From: Kitasatospora cinereorecta
Lineage (GTDB): Bacteria > Actinomycetota > Actinomycetes > Streptomycetales > Streptomycetaceae
Length of the DNA: 64,000 bases
Assembly (NCBI RefSeq): GCF_024172095.1
Contig: NZ_JAMZDX010000006.1
Location: 310,001-374,000 of the forward strand
Direction of reading: 5' to 3'
Shown: one piece after another, positions 53,972-61,715 of the stretch
How positions within the stretch are numbered: position 1 is the first letter of the stretch
How the letters are laid out: each line of letters starts with the position of its first letter
Program-made: the position numbers and the translations under genes
The notes under the pieces: model-generated
Seen by the model: only the letters and a program-made list of their open reading frames with translations
Told to the model about the DNA's origin: nothing
Database searches by the model: none

Positions 53972-54883
53972 ATGACCGATCCCACCGGGGTGTACGTCGA
54001 CCACCGGGAGCTGCTGTTCTCGATCGTCTACACCATGCTCGGCAGTGTCGCCGACACCGAGGACGTGCTGCAGGAGACCTGGCTGGCCTGGGCGGCCCGC
54101 ACCGGCGATCCGGGGGCGGAGCCGGTCGACAGCCCGCGCGCGTACCTGGTGCGGGTCGCCGTCCACAAGGCGCTGGCCCGGCAGGCGGCGATGCTGCGCC
54201 GCCGGGAGACGTACATCGGCCCGTGGCTGCCCGAGCCGCTGGCCACCGCCCGGGAGGTGGAAGGACCGGAGCCGGCCGACGGGGCGGCGGCGGCGGAGCA
54301 CGCCGAGTCGCTGTCGATGGCGCTGATGGTGGTGCTTGAGACGCTGACCCCGCTGGAGCGGGCGGTGTTCGTGCTGCACGAGGTGTTCGGCTACCCGCAC
54401 ACCGAGACCGCCCGGATCGTCGGCCGTTCCCCCGCCGCCGTCCGCCAGCTCGCCCACCGGGCCCGCGAGCACGTCCGGGCCCGACGTCCGCGCTTCCGGA
54501 CCGATCCGCGGCAGCGCCGCGAGGTGACCGAGCGGTTCGCGGCTGCGGTGGCCGGCGGCGACCTGTCGGCGCTGCTGCGGCTGCTGGCACCGGACGTGAC
54601 GCTGTGGGCGGACGGCGGCGGCAAGGCGACCGCGGCCGGACCGCGGCCGCTGCACGGCCGGGAGCGGGTCTCCCGGGCGCTGTTGCGCGGCCGGTTCACC
54701 GCGCCCGAGGGCCTGGAGGTCCGCTTCGCGTCGATCAACGGCGACCCCTCCGCGGTGCTGTACCGCGGCGAGGAGCCGTTCGCGGTGCTGGTGCTGGACC
54801 TGGCGCCCCGAGGCGGCGAGGTGGCCGGCATCTACTTCGTGACCAACCCCGACAAGCTCTCTCACCTGGTCCGCCCGGTCTGA
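53972..54883 (+). CDS. ECF41 sigma factor (SigJ-like) with fused SnoaL-type C-terminal domain
   Basis: 303 residues. Region 2 (LLFSIVYTMLGSVADTEDVLQ) and region 4 (LTPLERAVFVLHEVFGYPH, IVGRSPAAVRQLAHRARE) are followed by a SnoaL/NTF2-like domain (about 185-303). All three ECF41 hallmark motifs are present: WLPEPL in the linker, DGGGK in the SnoaL part and NPDKL near the C-terminus. In this group the C-terminal domain replaces a separate anti-sigma factor. ATG 53972 has AGGAGG. The next gene, an NAD(P)-binding oxidoreductase, is the usual ECF41 partner class and its only likely target here. Confidence 0.95.
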   Translation: MTDPTGVYVDHRELLFSIVYTMLGSVADTEDVLQETWLAWAARTGDPGAEPVDSPRAYLVRVAVHKALARQAAMLRRRETYIGPWLPEPLATAREVEGPEPADGAAAAEHAESLSMALMVVLETLTPLERAVFVLHEVFGYPHTETARIVGRSPAAVRQLAHRAREHVRARRPRFRTDPRQRREVTERFAAAVAGGDLSALLRLLAPDVTLWADGGGKATAAGPRPLHGRERVSRALLRGRFTAPEGLEVRFASINGDPSAVLYRGEEPFAVLVLDLAPRGGEVAGIYFVTNPDKLSHLVRPV

Positions 54884-54911
54884 CCGGCGGGCCCTGTCCC
54901 TGGAGGACGCC

Positions 54912-55577
54912 ATGCGCATCACCGTCATCGCGGCGACCGGAGGCATCGGCCGCGAGATCCTCAACCAGGCCCTGGCCGCCGGCCACGAGGTCACCGCCGC
55001 GGTCCGCGATCCGGGGGCCGTACCGGCGCCGGTCCGCACCGTCCGGGTCGACCTGGCGCGGCCCGACCGGGCGGCGCTGGAGGCGGCGGTCGACGGGGCC
55101 GACGCCGTGCTGTCCGGCCTCGGGGCCCGGACCGGGAGCGACATCGGGGTGGTGGTCCGCGGCACCCGGGCGGTCATCGAGGCGATGGACGCCACCGGTG
55201 CCCGGCGGCTGGTCGTGGTCAGCGCCGCGCCGATCGGCACCGTACCCTCGCCGCGCCGGCCGCACCCGCCGCGCCACGACCCGGGCGACGGCCCGCTGAT
55301 CCGCTACCTGGCCGGGCCGCTGATCAAGACCGTGCTGCGCAAGCGGTACGCCGACCTGGCGCTGATGGAGGACGCGCTGGCCGCCAGCGGCCTGGACTGG
55401 ACCTCCGTCCGGCCGCCCCGGCTGACCGACCGCCCGGTCACCGGCGACTACCGGACGGCGCTGGACCGCAACGTCCGGGGCGGTACGACGGTCTCCCGCG
55501 CCGACGTGGCGCACCTGATGCTCCGGGTGCTGGACCGGCCGGAGACCGTCGGCCACACCGTCGGCGTCGGCAACTGA
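54912..55577 (+). CDS. NAD(P)-binding oxidoreductase/epimerase (atypical SDR)
   Basis: 221 residues with an N-terminal Rossmann motif, TVIAATGGIGREILNQALAA, and NmrA/SDR-a5-like features (EVTAAVRDPGAV, GADAVLSGLGARTG, RRLVVVSAAPIG). It lacks the SDR YxxxK pair in the usual place. ATG 54912 has CTGGAGGAC upstream, 28 nt after the ECF41 stop, so the two genes are one operon. ECF41 factors typically control one such oxidoreductase, epimerase or decarboxylase gene. Confidence 0.88.
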   Translation: MRITVIAATGGIGREILNQALAAGHEVTAAVRDPGAVPAPVRTVRVDLARPDRAALEAAVDGADAVLSGLGARTGSDIGVVVRGTRAVIEAMDATGARRLVVVSAAPIGTVPSPRRPHPPRHDPGDGPLIRYLAGPLIKTVLRKRYADLALMEDALAASGLDWTSVRPPRLTDRPVTGDYRTALDRNVRGGTTVSRADVAHLMLRVLDRPETVGHTVGVGN

Positions 55578-55590
55578 CCCGGCCAGACAG

Positions 55591-55628
55591 CGGCGCTCCC
55601 CCGCACCGGCCGGTGCGGGGGAGCGCCG
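55591..55628. terminator. 38-bp palindromic terminator between convergent genes
   Basis: A perfect palindrome with 19-bp arms (55591-55609 and 55610-55628) just before the xylH-like stop codon at 55637. Confidence 0.88.
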
Positions 55629-55636
55629 GGGACCGC

Positions 55637-56968
55637 TCAGGCGCGGCCGGCCGCCTTCTGGGTGCGGCGGGCCAGGGAGTCGATGACCACCGCGGCCAGC
55701 AGCACCGCACCGGTGATCATGAACTGGATGGCGTTGCTCAGGCCCTCGATGTTCATGCCCGACTGGATCGAGCCGATCACCAGCGCGCCCAGCAGCGCCG
55801 ACCAGGTGGAGCCGCGGCCGCCGAAGAGGCTGGTGCCGCCGATGACCGCCGCGGCGATGGCGTTCATCAGCAGGTTGCCGCCGCCGGAGGTCTGGCTGGC
55901 GGACTGGATCTGGGCCGCGAGGAAGAGACCGCCGACCGCCGCCATGGTGGAACAGATCATGAAGACGGTGATCCGGATGGTCGGCACGCTGATACCGGCC
56001 CGGCGGGCGCCCTCGATGTTGCCGCCCAGCGCGAAGATCTTCCGACCGTAGGCGGTGCGCCGCAGCATGTACTCGAGCACCACGATGAAGATCAGGAAGA
56101 TCAGCAGGGCCAGCGGCAGGCCCTTGTACTGGTTGAGGGTGTACGCCGCCAGGAAGGCCACGATCGCCAGCAGGACGGTGCGCAGCACGATGTCGGCGAG
56201 CGGTCGGGACGGGATGCCGGCCGCCCTGCGGCGCTGGGCGTCGAAGAGGGAGGCGGCCAGGAACAGCGCCACCCCGAAGAAGGCGGCGCCGTACGCGGCG
56301 ATCTGCTGTCCGTAGAAGGTGCTGTAGAGCTTGGAGACGACGTCCGTGCCGGGGAGGTTGACGGTGCCCTGGCTGCCGAGGATCTGCAGCATCAGGCCGT
56401 TCCAGCCGAGGTTGCCGGCCAGGGTGACCACGAAGGCCGGGACGCCGACCTTGGCGAAGAAGAAGCCCTGGATCAAGCCGACCACGGCGCCGCCGACGAG
56501 TGCGCAGAGCAGCGCGACCCCCTGGTTGACGCCGTGGGTGACGCTCAGGACCGCGTAGATGGCGGCGCACAGACCACTGACCGAGCCGACTGACAGGTCG
56601 ATCTCGCCGAGCAGCAGCACGAACACCACGCCGATGGCGATCATGCCGGTGCCGACGATCTGCTGGGAGAGGTTGGAGAGGTTCTGGGCGGACAGGAAGC
56701 TGCTGTTCAGGCTGCCGAAGACGGCCCAGATCACGATCAGCGCCAGCACCACCGGCACCGAGCCGAGTTCGCCGCTGCTCAGGCGCCGCTTGAACTCGCC
56801 GAGGTAGCCCTTGACGCCCTCCTGCCGGACGATCAGCCGCGGGTCGACGGCCGGGGTCGCCTCCGCGGCCACCGGCACCGGCGCGTTGACGCCGCCCTTG
56901 GGCATGGTGTCCTCGGGCAGCGGGCGGTGGTGGCGTTCTTCGCCGCCGTTCGGGGTCTGGTCCGTCAT
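55637..56968 (-). CDS. xylH: Sugar ABC transporter permease (XylH-like)
   Basis: 443 residues with a 75-residue polar cytoplasmic N-terminus and about ten membrane helices. Family motifs are GEIDLSVGSVSGLCAAIYA and NAIAAAVIGGTSLFGGRGS, characteristic of ribose/xylose-type permeases (BPD_transp_2). It imports a monosaccharide, probably xylose from the similarity of the set to Streptomyces xylFGH. ATG 56968 overlaps the ATPase stop by 4 nt (ATGA). The operon order is binding protein, ATPase, permease on the minus strand. Confidence 0.9.
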   Translation of the reverse strand: MTDQTPNGGEERHHRPLPEDTMPKGGVNAPVPVAAEATPAVDPRLIVRQEGVKGYLGEFKRRLSSGELGSVPVVLALIVIWAVFGSLNSSFLSAQNLSNLSQQIVGTGMIAIGVVFVLLLGEIDLSVGSVSGLCAAIYAVLSVTHGVNQGVALLCALVGGAVVGLIQGFFFAKVGVPAFVVTLAGNLGWNGLMLQILGSQGTVNLPGTDVVSKLYSTFYGQQIAAYGAAFFGVALFLAASLFDAQRRRAAGIPSRPLADIVLRTVLLAIVAFLAAYTLNQYKGLPLALLIFLIFIVVLEYMLRRTAYGRKIFALGGNIEGARRAGISVPTIRITVFMICSTMAAVGGLFLAAQIQSASQTSGGGNLLMNAIAAAVIGGTSLFGGRGSTWSALLGALVIGSIQSGMNIEGLSNAIQFMITGAVLLAAVVIDSLARRTQKAAGRA

Positions 56969-57750
56969 TGCGGGCCCTCCGTGCCACGGGCCTGACGGCG
57001 GGTCACGGCGTTGTCCGTGGCGCCGGTGATGGCCGAGATGATCTGTTCCTGGTTGGTCGAACTCTTGTCGAACACCCCGTTGTTGCGGCCGAGGCGGAGC
57101 ACCACGACGGTGTCCGCCACGGCCATCACATCGGCCATGTTGTGGCTGATCAGGATCACCCCGAGGCCCTGGTCGCGCAGTCGCTCGACCAGGTCCAGGA
57201 CCTGCGCGGTCTGCTCGACGCCGAGGGCGGCGGTCGGCTCGTCGAGCATGACCACCTTGGGCGAGCCGATCAGCGCGCGGGCGATCGCCACCACCTGGCG
57301 CTGGCCGCCGGAGAGCGAGGCGATCGGGATGCGGACGCTCGGGATGCGGATCGAGAGCGTGTCCAGCAGCTCCCGGGAGCGCCTCTCCATGGCGACCTCG
57401 TCGAGGACCACGCCGAAGTGCCTGATCTCCCGGCCGAGGAAGAGGTTGCCGACCACGTCGAGGTTGTCGCAGAGCGCGAGGTCCTGGTAGACGGTCGCGA
57501 TCCCCAGGTGCTGGGCGTCCTGCGGGCGGTGGATGGTCACCGCCCGCCCGCCCCACTCGATGTCGCCGTCGTCCGGCTGGTGGACGCCGGCGATCGACTT
57601 CACCAGCGTCGACTTGCCGGCGCCGTTGTCCCCGACCAGCGCCACCACCTCGCCCGCGTGGACCTCCATCTCCACGTCGGTCAGCGCCTGGACGGCGCCG
57701 AACCGCTTGGAGACGCCGCGGAGCGCGAGTACCGGCTCACCCGTCACCAT
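56965..57750 (-). CDS. xylG: Sugar ABC transporter ATP-binding protein (XylG-like)
   Basis: 261 residues with a single ABC domain: Walker A GDNGAGKSTLVK, Q-loop VYQDLALCDNL, signature LSGGQRQVVAIARAL, Walker B KVVMLDEPTAAL, H-loop ISHNMADV. Most sugar ATPases of this class have two fused ABC domains; Streptomyces XylG-type proteins have one, as here, and presumably act as a homodimer. ATG 57750. Coupled to the permease gene by a 4-nt overlap and 41 nt from the binding-protein stop. Confidence 0.92.
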   Translation of the reverse strand: MVTGEPVLALRGVSKRFGAVQALTDVEMEVHAGEVVALVGDNGAGKSTLVKSIAGVHQPDDGDIEWGGRAVTIHRPQDAQHLGIATVYQDLALCDNLDVVGNLFLGREIRHFGVVLDEVAMERRSRELLDTLSIRIPSVRIPIASLSGGQRQVVAIARALIGSPKVVMLDEPTAALGVEQTAQVLDLVERLRDQGLGVILISHNMADVMAVADTVVVLRLGRNNGVFDKSSTNQEQIISAITGATDNAVTRRQARGTEGPQ

Positions 57751-57791
57751 GTGCAACTCCTCTCCCCGACCGGGTTCCTGTCGAGCGGTTG

Positions 57792-58892
57792 TTACTGGAG
57801 TCCGGCCGCGGCACAGGCGGAGGCGTAGTCCGGGGTGCAGATCTGGGGAACGGTGTAGAGGCCGTCGGCCACCACGGTGGTCTTGATGTTGTCCTTGGTG
57901 AGCACGGTCGGGGCGATCAGCAGGGAGGGCACGGTGGCGCCGCTGCCGTTCTTGGAGGTGGTCGGCGAGAGCGAGGGCTCCAGGTTCTGGCCCTGGGCGA
58001 AGCGCACCGCCATCGAGCCCGCGGCGTCGGCCTCCGGCTTGTACGGCTTGTAGATCGACATGGTCTGGGTGCCCGCCAGGATCCGCTGGACGGCGTCGAG
58101 CTGGGCGTCCTGGCCGGTCAGCGGGACGCTCAGGTTGGACGCCTTCAGCGCGGTGGCGATACCGGCGGCCATGCCGTCGTTGGCCGAGTAGACGCCGACC
58201 ACGTTGGGCGCGCCGATCGCGGTGATGGCCGCGGCGGCCTCCTGGTTGGCGTTGTTCGGGTCCCAGTTGGGGGTGTCGTACTCCTTGCCGACCTTCAGCT
58301 TGCCGTCGATCGCGCTGTGCGCGCCGGCCTTGAACTCGGCCGCGTTGGGGTCGGTGGGCGAGCCGTTGATCATGATGATCTGGCCGCTGCCGGACTTGCC
58401 GCCGACGGCCGCCACCAGGGCCTGGCCCTGCAGCTCGCCGACCTTGTGGTTGTCGAACGACACGTACGCGTCGACCGGGCCCTGCGCCAGGCGGTCGTAG
58501 GCGACAACCTTGACGCCCGCGTCGTGCGCCTTCTGCACCGAGGACTGGATCGACTTGGCGTCGACCGCGTCCAGGATCAGCACCTTGTCGCCCTTGGTGA
58601 GGGCGGTGTCGACCTGGGTCTGCTGCGTGGTGGCGTCCTGGTTGGCGTTGTAGTAGTCGATCTGGGCGTCGGGGACCAGCGACTTGATCCGCGCCTCGAT
58701 CAGCGGGCGGTCGAACTGCTCGTACCGCGTCGTCTTGGTCTCGGGCAGCAGCAGGCCGATCTTCACCGTCCCCGCCGCCGAGCCCGATGCCGAGGAACTG
58801 GTGGACTGTTTCGCGCTGCCGCACGAGGCGAGCGTCAGTCCGAGGGAGGCCACCGCGGTGGCCACGACGATTCGGCGAAGACCGATATTCAT
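57792..58892 (-). CDS. xylF: Sugar ABC transporter substrate-binding lipoprotein (XylF-like)
   Basis: 366 residues. A lipoprotein signal (RRIVVATAVASLGLTLASC) has lipobox LASC. The periplasmic-binding-protein fold follows: KIGLLLPETKTTRYEQFD, VLILDAVDAKSIQSSVQ, VVAYDRLAQGPVDAYVSFDN, VVGVYSANDGMAAGIATAL, TGQDAQLDAVQRILAGTQTM. These match D-xylose-binding proteins. ATG 58892 has GGAGAGG 7 nt upstream. No ROK-family regulator is adjacent, unlike some Streptomyces xyl loci. The 140-bp upstream gap contains the operon promoter, not assigned. Confidence 0.9.
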   Translation of the reverse strand: MNIGLRRIVVATAVASLGLTLASCGSAKQSTSSSASGSAAGTVKIGLLLPETKTTRYEQFDRPLIEARIKSLVPDAQIDYYNANQDATTQQTQVDTALTKGDKVLILDAVDAKSIQSSVQKAHDAGVKVVAYDRLAQGPVDAYVSFDNHKVGELQGQALVAAVGGKSGSGQIIMINGSPTDPNAAEFKAGAHSAIDGKLKVGKEYDTPNWDPNNANQEAAAAITAIGAPNVVGVYSANDGMAAGIATALKASNLSVPLTGQDAQLDAVQRILAGTQTMSIYKPYKPEADAAGSMAVRFAQGQNLEPSLSPTTSKNGSGATVPSLLIAPTVLTKDNIKTTVVADGLYTVPQICTPDYASACAAAGLQ

Positions 58893-59032
58893 GAGGACGC
58901 CTCTCCAGGTTGTCTCCACCCCCCGCCACCGAGTGTGAGACGAGTGTGAGAACCGTCGCCCACCGTCACGAACCGGGTTGGTCCGAACGGGTAAGGAAAT
59001 CCCCGAACCGGCCGAGCAGCGCGCCGATCCGG

Positions 59033-60055
59033 TCAGGAACTGACCTGATCACCGCCGGTCCGGCCGAAGGGTCGGGAGGCGCCCGCGGCGAGCAGGGCGT
59101 CGGCCGGCGCGGTGCGCGCGTAGAGCACCGACCGGCCCGCCCGGTGGGCGCTGACCAGGCCGGCGTCGCGCAGCGCCGTCAAGTGCTGGGAGGTGCCGGG
59201 CACCGAGATGCCGATCCGCCCGGCCAGCTCGGTGGTGGAGGCCGGGGTGTCCAGCTCGGTGAGCAGCAGGGTGCGGGCCCGGCCGAGCACGGCCGTGAGC
59301 GCGTCGGCGCCGGACGCCGGGCGGGGCTCCCAGAGGGCGCCGACCCCGCGGGCCCGGTAGGCGAGCTGCGGCGGGTCCGGTGGCGCCACCCGACTGGCCA
59401 GGCCGGGGCCCTTGAACGCCGAGGGGATCAGCACCAGCCCGGGGCCGGCCTCCTGCCGGCCGAGCTTCTGCCGGCGGACCAGCCGCAGCAGGTCCTCGTC
59501 CCACTGGAGCGAGGGGTGCAGGTCGTCGAGCAGCCGGCCCGCGCCGCGCTCGGCCGCCAGCCGGGCCCGGTGGAAGACGTCCGCGTCGAGCAGCGCCCGG
59601 ATCCGCGACCAGTACGGCCCGAGCGCCAGCTCCCAGTACGCCTCGATCTCGGCCAGCACCCGGGGCAGGCGGCGCGGCGGGTCGGCGTGCAGCGAGCGGG
59701 CCCGCGGCCCCAGCCCGGCGCCGTGCCGGGCGAGGTGGTCGAGGTCCCGGCGGACCCGGTCGGCCGGGGTGGCGGCGATCGCCGCCAGCTCCTCGGCCAG
59801 GGTGGGCGCCGGTCCGGCCGGCGCCGGGTTGAGGAAGTCCGGGACGTACCCGGCGGCCGGGACGAGTTCGGCCAGCCAGCCCCGGTCCAGGCCGGCCGCC
59901 GCCAGTCGCGGGCGCACCTGTTCCAGCCAGCGGCGGTGGACCGGGTCGGCGGCGCCGGAGGCCAGCAGCCGCAGGCCGCCGCCGACCTGCCACATCGGCG
60001 ACACCGCGAACCGCATCTGTGCCAGGTCGCGGACCGAGAACGCCAGTTCCCCCAT
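59033..60055 (-). CDS. ArsR-family regulator with DUF5937 N-terminal domain
   Basis: 340 residues. The N-terminal 230 residues match the DUF5937 type (AFSVRDLAQMRFAVSPMWQV, LAEIEAYWELALGPYWSRI), and the C-terminal ArsR helix-turn-helix is TTELAGRIGISVPGTSQHL then TALRDAGLVSAHRAGRSVLY. No metal-binding Cys pair is visible in the recognition helix, so it is not a classic arsenic sensor. ATG 60055. It is divergent from an aldo/keto reductase; a perfect inverted repeat between them is a probable operator. Confidence 0.87.
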   Translation of the reverse strand: MGELAFSVRDLAQMRFAVSPMWQVGGGLRLLASGAADPVHRRWLEQVRPRLAAAGLDRGWLAELVPAAGYVPDFLNPAPAGPAPTLAEELAAIAATPADRVRRDLDHLARHGAGLGPRARSLHADPPRRLPRVLAEIEAYWELALGPYWSRIRALLDADVFHRARLAAERGAGRLLDDLHPSLQWDEDLLRLVRRQKLGRQEAGPGLVLIPSAFKGPGLASRVAPPDPPQLAYRARGVGALWEPRPASGADALTAVLGRARTLLLTELDTPASTTELAGRIGISVPGTSQHLTALRDAGLVSAHRAGRSVLYARTAPADALLAAGASRPFGRTGGDQVSS

Positions 60056-60066
60056 GACGAGCCCCC

Positions 60067-60086
60067 GATTAAGCCAAGCCTTAATC
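60067..60086. promoter_or_regulatory. Inverted-repeat operator between the ArsR regulator and aldo/keto reductase genes
   Basis: GATTAAG-CCAAGC-CTTAATC: perfect 7-bp arms, 6-nt spacer, 12 bp before the regulator ATG and 38 bp before the reductase ATG. Confidence 0.65.
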
Positions 60087-60124
60087 AATGGTCGGCACCG
60101 TACCGCGGATCCGACCATTCCGGC

Positions 60125-61033
60125 ATGACCTCAACGACCGTCACCGCCGCGGCCGCGGGCACCTGGACCCTCGGCGACCTGCGGATCAACCGGATCGGCT
60201 TCGGCACCATGCGGCTGCCGCAGACCGGCGCCGCCTTCGACCCCGACGCTCCCCCGCGCGACCCCGCGCAGGCGGTCGCCGTGCTGCGGCGCGCCGTCGA
60301 ACTCGGCGTCGACCACCTCGACACGGCGGCCTTCTACTTCTCCCGGCTGCGCTCCGCCAACCAGTTGATCCACCGCGCCCTGGCGCCCTACCCCGACCAC
60401 CTGGTGATCACCACCAAGGTCGGGCCGGGCCGCGACCCGTCCGGCCGGTGGATCCCGCACGCCACCCCGGGGCAGCTGCGCGGCCAGGTCGAGGAGAACC
60501 TGCGCCAGCTCGGCCGCGACCACCTCGACGTGGTCAACCTGCGCATCGTCGGCACCGACTCGGTCGCCGAACGGTTCGGCGCGCTGGCCGAACTCCGGCA
60601 GGCCGGGCTGATCCGCCACCTGGGCCTGTCCAACGTCCACCCGCACCAGCTGGCCGAGGCCCGCACCGTCGCGCCCGTGGTGTGCGTCCAGAACATGTAC
60701 GGCCTGGGCGTGCGGCCGGAGTACGACGACTTCGTCGCCGACTGCGGGGAGCAGGGGGTGGCGTTCGTGCCGTTCTACTCGATCGCCGGCACCGGCCGCG
60801 AGGGCGGCGCCACCGGGCAGGAGGACCCGCAGGTGCTGGCCGTCGCCCGCGCGCACGGGGCGAGCCCGGCGCAGATCCGGCTGGCGTGGACCCTGCACCG
60901 CGGCGCCCACGTGCTGGCCATCCCCGGCACCGGCGACCCGGGGCACCTGACCGACAACGTGGCGGCCGGCGCGCTGCGCCTGTCCGCGGAGGAGCTGACG
61001 CTGCTGGAGACCGTCCACCGGCGGTCGGCCTGA
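60125..61033 (+). CDS. Aldo/keto reductase
   Basis: 302 residues of the AKR family. Motifs: RINRIGFGTMRLPQTG, catalytic Asp and Tyr in DHLDTAAFYF, Lys in VITTKVGPG, and the region of the fourth tetrad residue has HLDVVNLRIVG, where His is replaced by Asn. This Asn is common in the AKR subgroup related to YdbC. NADPH-dependent carbonyl reduction is expected; substrate unknown. ATG 60125. Probably controlled by the divergent ArsR-family protein. Confidence 0.9.
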   Translation: MTSTTVTAAAAGTWTLGDLRINRIGFGTMRLPQTGAAFDPDAPPRDPAQAVAVLRRAVELGVDHLDTAAFYFSRLRSANQLIHRALAPYPDHLVITTKVGPGRDPSGRWIPHATPGQLRGQVEENLRQLGRDHLDVVNLRIVGTDSVAERFGALAELRQAGLIRHLGLSNVHPHQLAEARTVAPVVCVQNMYGLGVRPEYDDFVADCGEQGVAFVPFYSIAGTGREGGATGQEDPQVLAVARAHGASPAQIRLAWTLHRGAHVLAIPGTGDPGHLTDNVAAGALRLSAEELTLLETVHRRSA

Positions 61034-61066
61034 CGGCGGTTGCGCCTTGGCGGCCCGGGCCGTGCG

Positions 61067-61651
61067 TCAGGCGGGGGTGATCCGGCCGTGGACCAGCCGG
61101 ACCAGGGCGGCGTGCACGTCGTCGAGGCTGCGCTCCGGCTGGAAGGCCAGCCAGTCCAGGGCGACGACCAGCACCATGCCGTGCAGCGCGGCGGCGGTGA
61201 GCTGGGTGTCCAGGTCGGCGGAGAGCTCGCCCCGGCGGACCGCCTCGTCCAGGATCTCCACCACCACGGCAACCGCGCTGTCCCGCATCAGGCGGAGCGT
61301 CTCGTGCCAGGACCGGTTGGTCCGCCAGGTCTCGGCGACGATGAGCTGGGCAAACGCCGGGTAGGCGGCGATGAACTCCAGCCCGGCCCGGATCATCGCG
61401 TCCAGGCCCTCGATCGGCGGACGGTCCGCGGCGGCTCTCCGCAGCGAGTCGGTGAGCAGCTCGGTGCCGTGCCGCAGCAGGCCCTCGAACAGCTCGGTCT
61501 TGCTGGCGAAGTTGTAGTAGACGGTGCCCTTGGCCACCTGCGCGCGCTCGGCGATCTCCTCGACCGTGGTGGCGGAGAAGCCCTGCTCGGCGATGAGGGT
61601 GACGGCGGCCTCGTACAGCTTCTGCCGGGTCGCGCGGCGGCGGTCGCTCAT
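61067..61651 (-). CDS. TetR-family repressor
   Basis: 194 residues. The N-terminal helix-turn-helix is complete: KLYEAAVTLIAEQGFSATTV, EEIAERAQVAKGTVYYNFAS then KTELFEGLL. The ligand-binding C-terminal domain includes LEFIAAYPAFAQLIVAETW and AALHGMVLVVALDWLAF. ATG 61651, 64 nt downstream of the YhgE/Pip gene stop on the same strand, so it probably regulates that gene as the distal member of one operon. Confidence 0.92.
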   Translation of the reverse strand: MSDRRRATRQKLYEAAVTLIAEQGFSATTVEEIAERAQVAKGTVYYNFASKTELFEGLLRHGTELLTDSLRRAAADRPPIEGLDAMIRAGLEFIAAYPAFAQLIVAETWRTNRSWHETLRLMRDSAVAVVVEILDEAVRRGELSADLDTQLTAAALHGMVLVVALDWLAFQPERSLDDVHAALVRLVHGRITPA

Positions 61652-61715
61652 GGTGCATCCCAGGGTGGTGGAGGTGGGGCCGGGCGCGCGGATCGTACCG
61701 CGCGCCCGGCGGGGG

